NCBI RefSeq assembly: GCF_901472495.1
Contig: NZ_LR590469.1
Location: 2,170,001-2,234,000 of the forward strand
From: Yersinia enterocolitica subsp. enterocolitica
GTDB lineage: Bacteria > Pseudomonadota > Gammaproteobacteria > Enterobacterales > Enterobacteriaceae
DNA: 64,000 nucleotides
Reading direction: 5' to 3'
Positions 37,159 to 44,826 of the stretch are shown in pieces; positions within the stretch are counted from its first letter, which is position 1, and the number at the start of each line of letters is the position of its first letter. The notes under the pieces are model-generated. The model saw nothing but the letters and a program-made list of their open reading frames with translations, was not told the DNA's origin and did no database searches. Both the position numbers and the translations under genes were made by a program.

Positions 37159-37473
37159 TTAGACTAACCCTTCACTTATTTTTTCTTTCAGGATAACACA
37201 GAGCGTCTCTATGACTTGGTCTAAATCTACCTCATCAAGGTTTTCGTTATATCCATAGGTCTCAACCATATTTTCAAAGTTATTGAATATATACATAACG
37301 ATATTGTTTATCAGAAGTTTCAATAAAACAGCGTTGTTTAATGAATCAGTTCTATTACCATTATAATAGCTGCTGATTTCATCAATACTTTCCTGACATG
37401 CTATTAAGGATGCTGCATAGAAGAAAAATGAATCTTTATTTTTAAAATCTTTGACAGTTAATCTATTTTTCAT
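37159..37473 (-). CDS. Small acidic protein, paralogue 1
   Basis: 104 aa, helical and acidic (MKNRLTVKDFKNKDSFFFYA). It resembles the neighbouring 102 aa protein at 37607-37915 over its whole length: K-F-N-FFY near the N-terminus and YG-xE-LxxVDxxxV near the C-terminus. Function unknown; the pair lies between repL and alpA. Confidence 0.65.
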   Translation of the reverse strand: MKNRLTVKDFKNKDSFFFYAASLIACQESIDEISSYYNGNRTDSLNNAVLLKLLINNIVMYIFNNFENMVETYGYNENLDEVDLDQVIETLCVILKEKISEGLV

Positions 37474-37606
37474 TTAACACCTCATTATATTTAGTTCAAA
37501 TTGATGGCGTAGTTCTATCAACCCCTTTCGGGGCTAAATAAGCATTGCTGGTATTTTTATTAACTTACGACATGCGTTAATATATGACTAATGTTCTTAT
37601 TGAAAA

Positions 37607-37915
37607 TTAGCACTCGTTTATTTCTAATGCCTCTGTGTGAGTTTCAAACAGTGCTCTTTTCACTGCTTTGAAATCAACATCTGCTAGTTTTTCATCTGCG
37701 CCATAACGTTTGACATAGTGATTAAAGTTTTTCTCTATTAGACTTATTATTTCTGAAAAGAATGCATCCATAAATGGAATATTCATTGCTCGATCACAAA
37801 AAACACTATAACTTTCTTCTGTATCACTGACCGCCTCTACATAAATCTTCATTGATAACACATAAAAAAACTCTGTTGCTGTATTTTCAAAAGTTTTAAT
37901 CTTCATATTTATCAC
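37607..37915 (-). CDS. Small acidic protein, paralogue 2
   Basis: 102 aa (MINMKIKTFENTATEFFYVL; an internal Met at position 4 is the other possible start). Shares the FFY, INxxxNF and RYGADEKLADVDFKAV pattern with the protein at 37159-37473, indicating tandem duplication. Downstream of alpA on the same strand. Function unknown. Confidence 0.65.
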   Translation of the reverse strand: MINMKIKTFENTATEFFYVLSMKIYVEAVSDTEESYSVFCDRAMNIPFMDAFFSEIISLIEKNFNHYVKRYGADEKLADVDFKAVKRALFETHTEALEINEC

Positions 37916-37994
37916 CTTATTTTAGTTAAAAGAATTCCATACAGTTTTTATCTGTATTTTTATAACGATATTTTTATTTTACGATATTTAAATA

Positions 37995-38198
37995 TCAGGC
38001 CGATTTATTTCGGGATAAATCAATCATCTGATCAATCCATTCATCTATTTCACTCTCGACAAATGCTATTGCACGCTCACCAAGCTTTATAGGTTCAGGG
38101 AAACGATCTTGACTAATAAGTTTATAGATCCAAGCTTTGCAAAGACCCGTTCTTTTCAATACTTCAGGTAAACGGATAAATCTTTTTCTTTCTGTCAT
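37995..38198 (-). CDS. alpA: AlpA-family transcriptional regulator / excisionase
   Basis: 67 aa from ATG 38198 (MTERKRFIRLPEVLKRTGLC). The MerR-like helix-turn-helix (IRLPEVLKRTGLCKAWIYKLI) followed by FPEPIKLGERAIAFVESEIDEW is classic AlpA. These proteins act on integrase expression and excision. An upstream in-frame extension to 38360 has no family similarity. Confidence 0.88.
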   Translation of the reverse strand: MTERKRFIRLPEVLKRTGLCKAWIYKLISQDRFPEPIKLGERAIAFVESEIDEWIDQMIDLSRNKSA

Positions 38199-38721
38199 AC
38201 ATTTCTCCATTGTTGTTTTGATGGAGGTAGTATCTTCAGATCGCTTATGACGATCAACTCTCAAAAAGCACGAATTGATCAAGATGTGAGGGATTTTTAG
38301 ACAGATTAGAGATGGGAGTAACGAAAGCCAGTTGCCGTGGGCTTTGAAGCATTTTTGCAAAAAGTGCTATTTTTTTACTCTATTTGAAGTTATTTAATAT
38401 TTTGTTATTTATCATGCAGTTAATTTCTTTGAGTTTAAATTCTGAACTCTCATCTGTTATTCATCTTGCTTCAGGCTAAAAAATGTTTGAGTAGGTGTAA
38501 GATTTACCACTGAGCGTTAAACATGCTATCTCTGATCCTAATAGATTTTGATACTTGTCGTGAGTTCAACTCCTCGGCATCAGCACTCTTGATGATTTTA
38601 ACTCTGAAAAACGACACAACTTTGCTCATGTTATTTCTTTGGTCCCTTCATTGAACCCTCAATTAAATATAAAAACAAAATAATTATAAAAATCAATTTA
38701 TTATACGCTTAGTTACAGGGA

Positions 38722-38734
38722 CCCCAGCCCACCA
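38722..38734 (+). repeat. Degenerate att site between elements A and B
   Basis: CCCCAGCCCACCA matches the ssrA 3' end CCCCAGCTCCACCA with one missing T. It is followed after 44 nt by a copy of the ssrA terminator stem, reproducing the ssrA-terminator-integrase arrangement. Confidence 0.65.
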
Positions 38735-38778
38735 AATAATGATCCGGGTATTACCAGATAAGTCCGGAGAAGTACGGA

Positions 38779-38813
38779 AAGCCCGCATACCACCTAGGTT
38801 TGCGGGCTTTTTT
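38779..38813 (+). terminator. Copy of the ssrA terminator at the A/B junction
   Basis: AAGCCCGCA (38779-38787) and TGCGGGCTTTTTT (38801-38813) match both arms of the ssrA terminator exactly while the loop differs. The following text (GTGTCTGTAATAGTC) also resembles that after ssrA. Confidence 0.8.
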
Positions 38814-38857
38814 GTGTCTGTAATAGTCCGAGGATATCCGCCTGAAACCGGTGTCTA

Positions 38858-38909
38858 TTGGTATACGAATTGGTATACGGTAAGATGTATACCAATAAAC
38901 GTATACCAA
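38858..38909 (+). promoter_or_regulatory. TTGGTATAC operator cluster before integrase 2
   Basis: TTGGTATAC at 38858 and 38870 (12 bp pitch) face GTATACCAA at 38887 and 38901. The cluster ends 19 nt before the int start. The same unit recurs as a tandem pair at 48785-48805 and, in a degraded form, before the integrase remnant at 52900-52939. Likely integrase arm or excisionase sites that also repress int. Confidence 0.7.
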
Positions 38910-38928
38910 TTACAGGGAAGAACCTTGC

Positions 38929-40125
38929 ATGGCGCGGACTACACGCCCCCTCACTCACACCGAAGTACAAAAAGCGAAAGCCATAGATAAAGACCTTACC
39001 CTCCATGATGGTGATGGTTTATTTTTGTTAGTCAAAACCACTGGCAAGAAAATTTGGCGTTTCCGCTATCAGCTTCCTAATAGTAGCAAACGCACTATGA
39101 TCAGCCTCGGCGCTTACCCAGCACTATCCCTCGCAGATGCCAGAGAGATACGCGCAGAGAAACTAGCGATGTTAGTCAGAGGGACAGACCCTCAAACGAG
39201 GGCTGGTGAAGAGGCTGAAAAGCTCCAGATAGCGGAGGAAAGCATTTTTGTGAATGTCGCCCGCAAATGGTTCGAGTTGAAAGAAAGCCATGTTAGCGCA
39301 GCCCATGCGAAAGATATTTGGCGTTCTATTGAAAAAGACATCTTACCCAGCATCGAAAATATTCCCATCCAAGAACTTAAAGCACGAACTCTTATTCAAG
39401 TATTAGAGCCAATCAAAGCACGTGGGGCATTAGAGACGGTCAGGCGATTGGTACAACGTATAAACGAGATAATGATTTATGCGGTAAATGTAGGCTTGAT
39501 TGATGCTAATCCTGCATCAGGTATAGGTAACGCTTTTGAACGCCCTAAAAAGCAGCATATGCCAACCATAAGGCCAGAAGAATTACCCAAGCTAATGCGT
39601 ACTATAGCTATGAGCAATCTGTCGATACCAACCCGCTGCTTACTTGAATGGAAATTATTGACGCTGATACGTCCCTCCGAGGCATCAGCAACAGCATGGG
39701 CAGAGATCGATATTGAGAATAAGCAGTGGTGTATACCTGCTGAGCGTATGAAGGCAAAACGAGATCATATAGTCCCTCTATCAGAACAGGCCTTAGAGCT
39801 GCTTGAAATCATGCGTCCAATTAGTAGTAATCGTCAGTACGTTTTCCCTAGCCGCAATAATCCAAGTAATCCAATGAACAGTCAGACTGCCAATGCAGCT
39901 TTAAAGCGTATTGGTTATGGGGGAAAGCTTGTAGCTCATGGATTACGATCAATCGCCAGCACGGCAATGAATGAGGCCGGTTTTAATGCGGACGTGATCG
40001 AGGCAGCACTTGCACATAGTGATAAGAATGAAGTTAGGAAAGCTTATAATCGCTCAACATACTTCGAGCAACGTAAAGAATTGATGTCATGGTGGGGGGC
40101 TTCGTGTAAAAGAAACAATAATTAA
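38929..40125 (+). CDS. int: P4-family tyrosine recombinase (integrase 2)
   Basis: 398 aa from ATG 38929 with AGGGAAG upstream. N-terminal DUF4102 region (TEVQKAKAIDKDLTLHDGDG), catalytic R (LIRPSEA), HxxR (HGLRS) and Tyr (KAYNRSTY) are in order. It resembles integrase 1 but is clearly a separate protein, and is near-identical at its N-terminus to the remnant at 52958. Confidence 0.94.
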   Translation: MARTTRPLTHTEVQKAKAIDKDLTLHDGDGLFLLVKTTGKKIWRFRYQLPNSSKRTMISLGAYPALSLADAREIRAEKLAMLVRGTDPQTRAGEEAEKLQIAEESIFVNVARKWFELKESHVSAAHAKDIWRSIEKDILPSIENIPIQELKARTLIQVLEPIKARGALETVRRLVQRINEIMIYAVNVGLIDANPASGIGNAFERPKKQHMPTIRPEELPKLMRTIAMSNLSIPTRCLLEWKLLTLIRPSEASATAWAEIDIENKQWCIPAERMKAKRDHIVPLSEQALELLEIMRPISSNRQYVFPSRNNPSNPMNSQTANAALKRIGYGGKLVAHGLRSIASTAMNEAGFNADVIEAALAHSDKNEVRKAYNRSTYFEQRKELMSWWGASCKRNNN

Positions 40126-40256
40126 TATGCATATAATACAAAGTGTATTTTTTATTTTTTGACAATATATGAAATCAGTGCAAGTATAGCTATGCATTAG
40201 CGAACCGCTTTTTTGCATCAATCGGCTGAGAATACCAATCTTTCACTGACTAAAGC

Positions 40257-40440
40257 CGCAAGGCGCTTAGTTTTAAACTAAGCCATTCGGGAGAGGCCAC
40301 ACGCACGCCCCTCTCTCGGCTACGCAGAGTAGAGATGGACGGTAAGCTCGATCATGGGGATCATGGCAGTTGTCAGTAATAGCCGATAAAAGCAACATAC
40401 TCCCCAGTCCTCTCTATCGAGGTGATCGAGCTTATATTGT
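40257..40440 (+). ncRNA. Candidate retron msr-msd RNA
   Basis: The 329 nt between int and the reverse transcriptase is highly structured. Stems include GCTTAGT/ACTAAGC (40265-40283), a GGGAGAGG/CCTCTCTC pair (~40289-40317) and an outer 12 bp stem TAAGCTCGATCA (40343-40354) with TGATCGAGCTTA (40423-40434). The outer stem encloses TGGGGA/TCCCCA (40355-40360, 40401-40406) and CCTC/GAGG. Retron RNAs precede the RT gene in this way. The branching G and a1/a2 arms were not resolved, so boundaries are approximate. Confidence 0.7.
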
Positions 40441-40454
40441 TATAAGAGATTATT

Positions 40455-41678
40455 ATGTCTTTAAAAATTAGACACACACAAAAAAACACTGTATCTGCAA
40501 TCAATTCAATTCAAAGTTTATGTGAAGCACTAGATATTTCTCAATATGAGTTGAACGTAGCCTTATCAACTCCGGATAGTGAGCGATATACACCTTCTGA
40601 AATTGAAAAGAGTGATGGTAGCTTAAGAAAAATATATAATCCAAAGTCCTTCCTGCGAAAAATACAACGCCGAATTAACAGAAGAATATTCAATTTATAC
40701 ACAGTTAAAGGAAGAGAAAGGAAGAACCCGCCAATTTTGTGGGCTTCATACCTATTTGGGTCTATCCCAAATCAGTTTTTGGATGAAAATATTGAGCAGA
40801 AAGATTATATAGCTTGCGCCCGAGTTCACTGCCAATCAAAAAGCTTACTAAAAGTCGACATACAGAATTTTTTTGATAACGTACAGGATATACATATAGA
40901 AGATATTTTTAATAACTTTTTCTTTTTTAATGAAGACGTATCCCGGGCCCTGACTAATATCTGCTGTTTTGAAGGACATTTAGTACAAGGTGCTTTAACC
41001 TCAAGCTATTTATCATGTTTATGTTTGTATGATATTGAAGGTAAAATTGTTGATAGACTAACTAGAAAAAATTTAAGGTACACTCGTCTTGTTGATGATA
41101 TTACTGTTTCATCAACAGTTTCTAACTATGACTTCTCATATGCAAAAGACATTATTATAAATATGTTGCATGAGAAGGATTTACCTGTGAACTTAAAAAA
41201 AACTCAATGTTATTATACTTCGACCAGCCCCTTAACGGTTCATGGTTTAAGAGTATCGTTTTCTGAACCTAGATTACCCTCAGATGAGGCCAGGCGCATT
41301 AGAGCATCTGTTAGAAACATTGAAAGCCTTTCTTCTGAAACAAACTATCGAACAACTCATGCTTATAGAAAAGACTTCAATAGATGCATGGGGAGGGTTA
41401 ACAAATTGAAAAGAGTAAACCATTCACAACATGAGAGTTTATTCAATCGATTAGTTAAATTAGCCCCTTTACCGTCGAAAAAAGATATTGATAGAGTATC
41501 AGTATCTTTATTAAGGCTTGAAAATGATTATAAAAATGGAAAGCATGATACCTATTGGTATTGGAAAAGATATTATAGAATTCATGAGCGCTTAAATATA
41601 TTGCAACGTACTTTTACCAGAGAAGCATCTGCGTTTCGAAGTAGAGTTAAGGTTGTACCACCAACTTACATTCAATAA
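40455..41678 (+). CDS. Retron reverse transcriptase
   Basis: 407 aa. RT motifs in order: KVDIQNFF with the first catalytic Asp (~residue 135), VQGALTSSYLS (~178-188), the active-site box RLVDDITVS (~211-219) and the retron-type VHG region LTVHGLRVS (~260-268). Leu replaces the usual Tyr of YxDD. It would make msDNA from the upstream RNA. The two-TM gene 17 nt downstream matches type IV (Ec48-like) retrons. Confidence 0.85.
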   Translation: MSLKIRHTQKNTVSAINSIQSLCEALDISQYELNVALSTPDSERYTPSEIEKSDGSLRKIYNPKSFLRKIQRRINRRIFNLYTVKGRERKNPPILWASYLFGSIPNQFLDENIEQKDYIACARVHCQSKSLLKVDIQNFFDNVQDIHIEDIFNNFFFFNEDVSRALTNICCFEGHLVQGALTSSYLSCLCLYDIEGKIVDRLTRKNLRYTRLVDDITVSSTVSNYDFSYAKDIIINMLHEKDLPVNLKKTQCYYTSTSPLTVHGLRVSFSEPRLPSDEARRIRASVRNIESLSSETNYRTTHAYRKDFNRCMGRVNKLKRVNHSQHESLFNRLVKLAPLPSKKDIDRVSVSLLRLENDYKNGKHDTYWYWKRYYRIHERLNILQRTFTREASAFRSRVKVVPPTYIQ

Positions 41679-41695
41679 TAACGAGAAATATTAAA

Positions 41696-42448
41696 ATGAA
41701 TATTTTTCTATTTTTAAAAAAATACCTATTACTTAGTAAAATACAATCCATACCTTTAAGAATTTTACTTTTATTTTTATATGCAATCACTATTACTGGC
41801 ATAGTAACCTTTGGCATTTCCGCTATTTTAACTGGCACACAAGAAGGTTACTTTGAAAAAGACTTTTGTTTTAATAATACATGCATAAAAAATGCAGCAA
41901 CTGGATACTCTCAGTCAATTTTAATTCTACAGGCAATGTTCATTCTATTAGGTATAGTTGCTAGTATTGGTGGGATAATTGTTGCTCTAATGGGCTATAT
42001 AAATAGTGTCAGTGTCTCTGCTCTAGGGAATCACATATCTCACTTCAAAATATTTCAAGAATACCTATCTTATGAAATAAATAAAAGAGATAGATTATCT
42101 CCTGCATCCTTTGATATCTTCAAGTGGTATAATATTATATTTAACAAGTCCCGTTCCGGATCAACATCAGTTTCTGATGAATACTGTGCACTAGTTCTTA
42201 AATTAAATAATATAATATCAAATTCAAATGCCGCATGTACCAAAGCAAATAAAGGTTCCTTTTCTTATGTATCACATCAGATAAATATTGTTTCAACATT
42301 AATTGAATTCGGAATAGTGCAGCCCAGATTACCAAGAAATGATTTTTACGAAGTTGAGGACCAAATAATTGCATTAATAGCCAACATTAACAGAGAGTTC
42401 TGTTACTCAACTTCAGTCCCAGAGTTAATTAAAAGAGATTACAGATAA
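41696..42448 (+). CDS. Two-transmembrane retron effector
   Basis: 250 aa. Membrane helices at ~residues 21-46 and ~74-100 with a short loop containing two Cys (DFCFNNTCIK), then ~150 cytoplasmic residues. Type IV retrons such as Ec48 have an effector of this form that permeabilises the membrane when phage activity is sensed. Assignment rests on position and topology. Confidence 0.75.
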   Translation: MNIFLFLKKYLLLSKIQSIPLRILLLFLYAITITGIVTFGISAILTGTQEGYFEKDFCFNNTCIKNAATGYSQSILILQAMFILLGIVASIGGIIVALMGYINSVSVSALGNHISHFKIFQEYLSYEINKRDRLSPASFDIFKWYNIIFNKSRSGSTSVSDEYCALVLKLNNIISNSNAACTKANKGSFSYVSHQINIVSTLIEFGIVQPRLPRNDFYEVEDQIIALIANINREFCYSTSVPELIKRDYR

Positions 42449-42776
42449 ACATTATTTTCAGTTAATTACATTTAATGACTCGATGGGAATCATATCGAAA
42501 TTGCTTGTACTGCCTATGCGCGCAATGGTCCCCCACCTACGCGCTCTGACTTTATCATGCACTTTTCATGCATGACATAGAGAGCCTACAAGCCCTTGTG
42601 GTGCGGTGTTTCAGGTGTTTTGATGCCGGGGTGTTGCATGCAAAATCATGCACTATATGCATGCAGTGCTCTTTTTGGCAGGCTAGCCAGAGAAAAAGCC
42701 CTTAAACGGCAAGGGCGAAGTGGTGAGAGTCGGAGAAAAGTCCCCGCATTGAGAGGTTACAGGCGGGGTGAGATTA
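42449..42776. other. Non-coding region with ATGCA repeats
   Basis: 328 nt between the retron and ogr. ATGCA/TGCAT words occur at least seven times from 42556 to 42672 (for example TTGCATGCAA and ATATGCATGCAG), close to a CGCGC-rich patch at ~42517-42547. In P4-type satellites cos lies near here, but I could not match a P2/P4 cos sequence. Confidence 0.5.
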
Positions 42777-43022
42777 TTAATGAATTCGTGCGTTAGAACC
42801 GTAGCGATTTAATACTTTTCGTTCTGGTAGAATAACATCAGGTATTATTTCTGGCTCTTTAACCGGTGGGCGGGTAATTATTTTATCCACACTCTCAATC
42901 GATTTAAAGGTACAAGAACATTCTATATTCTGGCACTGATAATAGGCTTCTTTTGTCTGCTCAGATAAATAGCGGCTGGCACGCGTATGAGACGCATGTT
43001 TACACACAGGACAACGCATCAT
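42777..43022 (-). CDS. Ogr/Delta-family late gene activator
   Basis: 81 aa. CPVC (residues 4-7) and C-x4-C (CQNIEC, 30-35) give the single zinc finger of Ogr/Delta, with the conserved ARYLSEQTKEAYYQC-like segment between. In P4, Delta activates satellite and helper late promoters. It is 2 nt downstream of the psu-position gene on the reverse strand. Confidence 0.85.
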   Translation of the reverse strand: MMRCPVCKHASHTRASRYLSEQTKEAYYQCQNIECSCTFKSIESVDKIITRPPVKEPEIIPDVILPERKVLNRYGSNARIH

Positions 43023-43024
43023 AA

Positions 43025-43726
43025 TTATTGCTCCCCGGCTGGGTTTAGTTTTTCCCGTTTTACCTTTATTGCTTCAAATAACCGCGCACATTTTATCGGA
43101 CTATTGTTCAGAGCAGAGTCAACATAACCCGGTTGTGGTTGTTGTAGTGTGAGTTCGGCTAATATCGATTCTTTCTCCATATCAAACGAATAAAGCCCCG
43201 CTAATGAAAGAAGAGTCGCTGTCAGTGTACCCAGTGCCTTCGCCGGTGATGAGTCAGTGTAGAGTTCGTTCGCACTTACCATGATTTTCGCTGCCCGGAT
43301 GAGTTCGGGTGACAGAGTTTTCATCGCAGCAGACATTTCCAGCCTCGCATATTCCATCAACGCTACTTTATGTGTGTCTTTATAGGGTTTTGCAGAAGCA
43401 CATAATTGCAGTGACGTGTAATCTTTATCCAACTCCAGCTCTTCAATCAGATGTCCAAATTCTTGTGCCAGCTCTCGCTGTGAAATCCGGCGGATATGTT
43501 CGGTTTGCAGCTCATCCGTCATTTCACCGCGCAGACTGCGAAACAATTTGCGCCAACTGCCGTCAGCCTGTTGGCTCTGGTTTTCGGCGTCGCGCTGCTT
43601 TTGCTGGCTGCGGGCAATGGACGCAATAATTTCTTCGTAGGTTTCTTCATTCTTCAGGTGTTGCGCTTTCGCCGCTTTAAAATTTTCAAGGGCGGGTGTT
43701 ACTGGGTGTGGGGTTGTTTGGCTCAT
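43025..43726 (-). CDS. P4 late-operon protein in psu position
   Basis: 233 aa, Gln/Glu-rich and mostly helical with a coiled-coil start (residues 10-60). Its place directly before ogr/delta corresponds to psu or sid of P4: Psu is the Rho-binding polarity suppressor and capsid decoration protein, Sid the capsid size factor. Sequence alone does not let me choose between these. Confidence 0.5.
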   Translation of the reverse strand: MSQTTPHPVTPALENFKAAKAQHLKNEETYEEIIASIARSQQKQRDAENQSQQADGSWRKLFRSLRGEMTDELQTEHIRRISQRELAQEFGHLIEELELDKDYTSLQLCASAKPYKDTHKVALMEYARLEMSAAMKTLSPELIRAAKIMVSANELYTDSSPAKALGTLTATLLSLAGLYSFDMEKESILAELTLQQPQPGYVDSALNNSPIKCARLFEAIKVKREKLNPAGEQ

Positions 43727-43800
43727 CTAGTTATAACTCCGTCTCAGTCAATGTGGAGTCATTTTGCAAGCTCTCACACAACGCCTCAATTAATGCCCGT

Positions 43801-43818
43801 TGTGCCATTTCCCATACA
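43801..43818 (-). promoter_or_regulatory. Candidate Ogr/Delta activator site
   Basis: TGT-N12-ACA, the Ogr/Delta recognition pattern, lies 75-92 nt before the late operon start codon. If centred at -55, transcription would begin about 28 nt before that start. The motif has only six fixed bases, so chance is possible. Confidence 0.45.
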
Positions 43819-43872
43819 ACACACGCTCTACATCAGCTTAAATAAGGCCATAAAAATAATAGTTTTATAAAA

Positions 43873-43977
43873 ACTGTTCACTACTCTTCACTTTAAGAAA
43901 AAAGTATTAATAATCAATAAATAAAAGAGTGAACAGTTCACTTGAAACTATTCACCAAGTGTTCACTACTGTTCACT
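43873..43977. repeat. Alpha-type iteron cluster 1 (ori1-like)
   Basis: GTGAACAGT-type units in both orientations: ACTGTTCAC 43873, GTGAACAGT 43929, ACTATTCACC 43947, AGTGTTCACT 43958 and ACTGTTCACT 43968. This is close to the P4 type I iteron GGTGAACAGT bound by alpha protein. The flanks are AT-rich. Confidence 0.75.
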
Positions 43978-44130
43978 GGGTTAAAAAGAGCTTTTTCTCT
44001 GGCTAGCTAAAAAACCATTCAGACAGAGTGATAATTAACCAATCACTTATACTGTTTTTGCATTAAAATTAATTTTATATTCCAACTACTCCAATGAAAT
44101 GAGAGTGAAAAATAAGCGAAATAGTCATAG

Positions 44131-44170
44131 AGGCAAACAAAGGCAAATAAAGGCAAAAGAAGGCAAATGC
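44131..44170. repeat. Four exact-pitch 10 bp tandem repeats
   Basis: AGGCAAACAA, AGGCAAATAA, AGGCAAAAGA and AGGCAAATGC follow each other without spacing, one DNA turn each. They lie about 160 nt before the alpA start and may be a binding array for AlpA or another regulator. Confidence 0.8.
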
Positions 44171-44363
44171 GGCGAGTTTCTAGGATGAGTTCGGTTTGGT
44201 GAGTTTGCTGAACCACACAACAACGGCTTGTTGCATCAGGTAAAAATATTCTCACAATAGGGGGCTACCCAACTGAATCCCAGCAAACCCGGCGGTATAT
44301 GGCCGGACAACAACAAGGTAGCTTTACATGCTTGCAATGACACAACAGACTTTATCCAATACA

Positions 44364-44372
44364 CCCCCCCCC
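44364..44372 (+). other. Poly-C tract (C9) near the alpA start
   Basis: Nine C residues separate an upstream start (ATG 44328, 9 nt after AAGG; reads MLAMTQQTLSNTPPP) from the AlpA frame. With eight C the two are one open frame; with nine the upstream frame ends at TGA 44394. A candidate slippage or phase-variation site, or a fixed frameshift. Confidence 0.65.
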
Positions 44373-44373
44373 A

Positions 44374-44586
44374 ATGGCAATACACTACCCGCGTGACCGC
44401 TTTATGCGTCTGCCGGAAGTGATTAATACCACCGCCTTATCCCGCTCGACCATTTATGAACTGATTAGCCGTGACCACTTCCCCGCACAGATTTCCCTCG
44501 GCGGTAAGAACGTCGCATGGCTGGCCTCTGAGATTGAGGGTTGGATGGCAGAGCGTATTGCTAACCGTCAGGGGGTATCAGCATGA
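44374..44586 (+). CDS. alpA: AlpA-family regulator of element B
   Basis: 70 aa from ATG 44374; a second in-frame ATG is at 44404. RFMRLPEVINTTALSRSTIYELISRDHFP is the AlpA helix-turn-helix (seen here as RLPEVINTTALSRSTIYELI). Neither ATG has a ribosome binding site, whereas ATG 44328, one base out of frame through the C9 tract, does. It overlaps the next gene by 4 nt. In P4-type elements this is the Vis/AlpA position. Confidence 0.85.
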   Translation: MAIHYPRDRFMRLPEVINTTALSRSTIYELISRDHFPAQISLGGKNVAWLASEIEGWMAERIANRQGVSA

Positions 44587-44822
44587 TCACCCTAAAAATC
44601 GGCGAGCAATTCTTCACTCTGAATGAGGGCGACGTGCAGTACATCGCTGAAGCGTTCCAGATTGCACAGCAACAACCCGGCCTTGCTTTACCCAAGTACC
44701 GCAGCCAGCTAAACGGCGTGGTGCAAGTGATGTCGGGCAATACGCCGAGTACGCCAGCACAGGCCAATTTCTACTCCCGTGCTCCTACTCAGCCCAAGCC
44801 TGATATTCAGACTGATTGTTAA
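44583..44822 (+). CDS. Small P4-satellite protein, unknown
   Basis: 79 aa (MITLKIGEQFFTLNEGDVQY), overlapping alpA by 4 nt. The N-terminal half looks ordered, the rest is Pro/Gln-rich. Proteins of this kind occupy the slot between alpA and ash in P4-like satellites; function not known. Confidence 0.6.
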   Translation: MITLKIGEQFFTLNEGDVQYIAEAFQIAQQQPGLALPKYRSQLNGVVQVMSGNTPSTPAQANFYSRAPTQPKPDIQTDC

Positions 44823-44826
44823 ACCG

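Larger units (their letters stand above)
24206..38734. mobile_element. Element A: integrated mobilizable, plasmid-like element with Septu
   Basis: About 14.5 kb of low-GC DNA between the ssrA 3' end and its degenerate copy. It carries an integrase at its left end, Septu-like defence, an orphan PilV-like pilin, relaxase with small mobilization genes, RepL-like initiator with iterons, and AlpA. GGGACCC-type repeats near both ends fit integrase arm sites. The genes for conjugation itself are absent, so transfer would need a helper. Confidence 0.75.

Noticed and set aside
42596..42796. 66-codon open frame between retron and ogr
   Set aside because: Runs across the ATGCA repeat cluster, lacks a ribosome binding site, and its translation resembles nothing coherent.
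44131..44170. CRISPR array
   Set aside because: The repeats are 10 bp with no spacers, and no cas genes are present; no CRISPR array was seen anywhere in the window.
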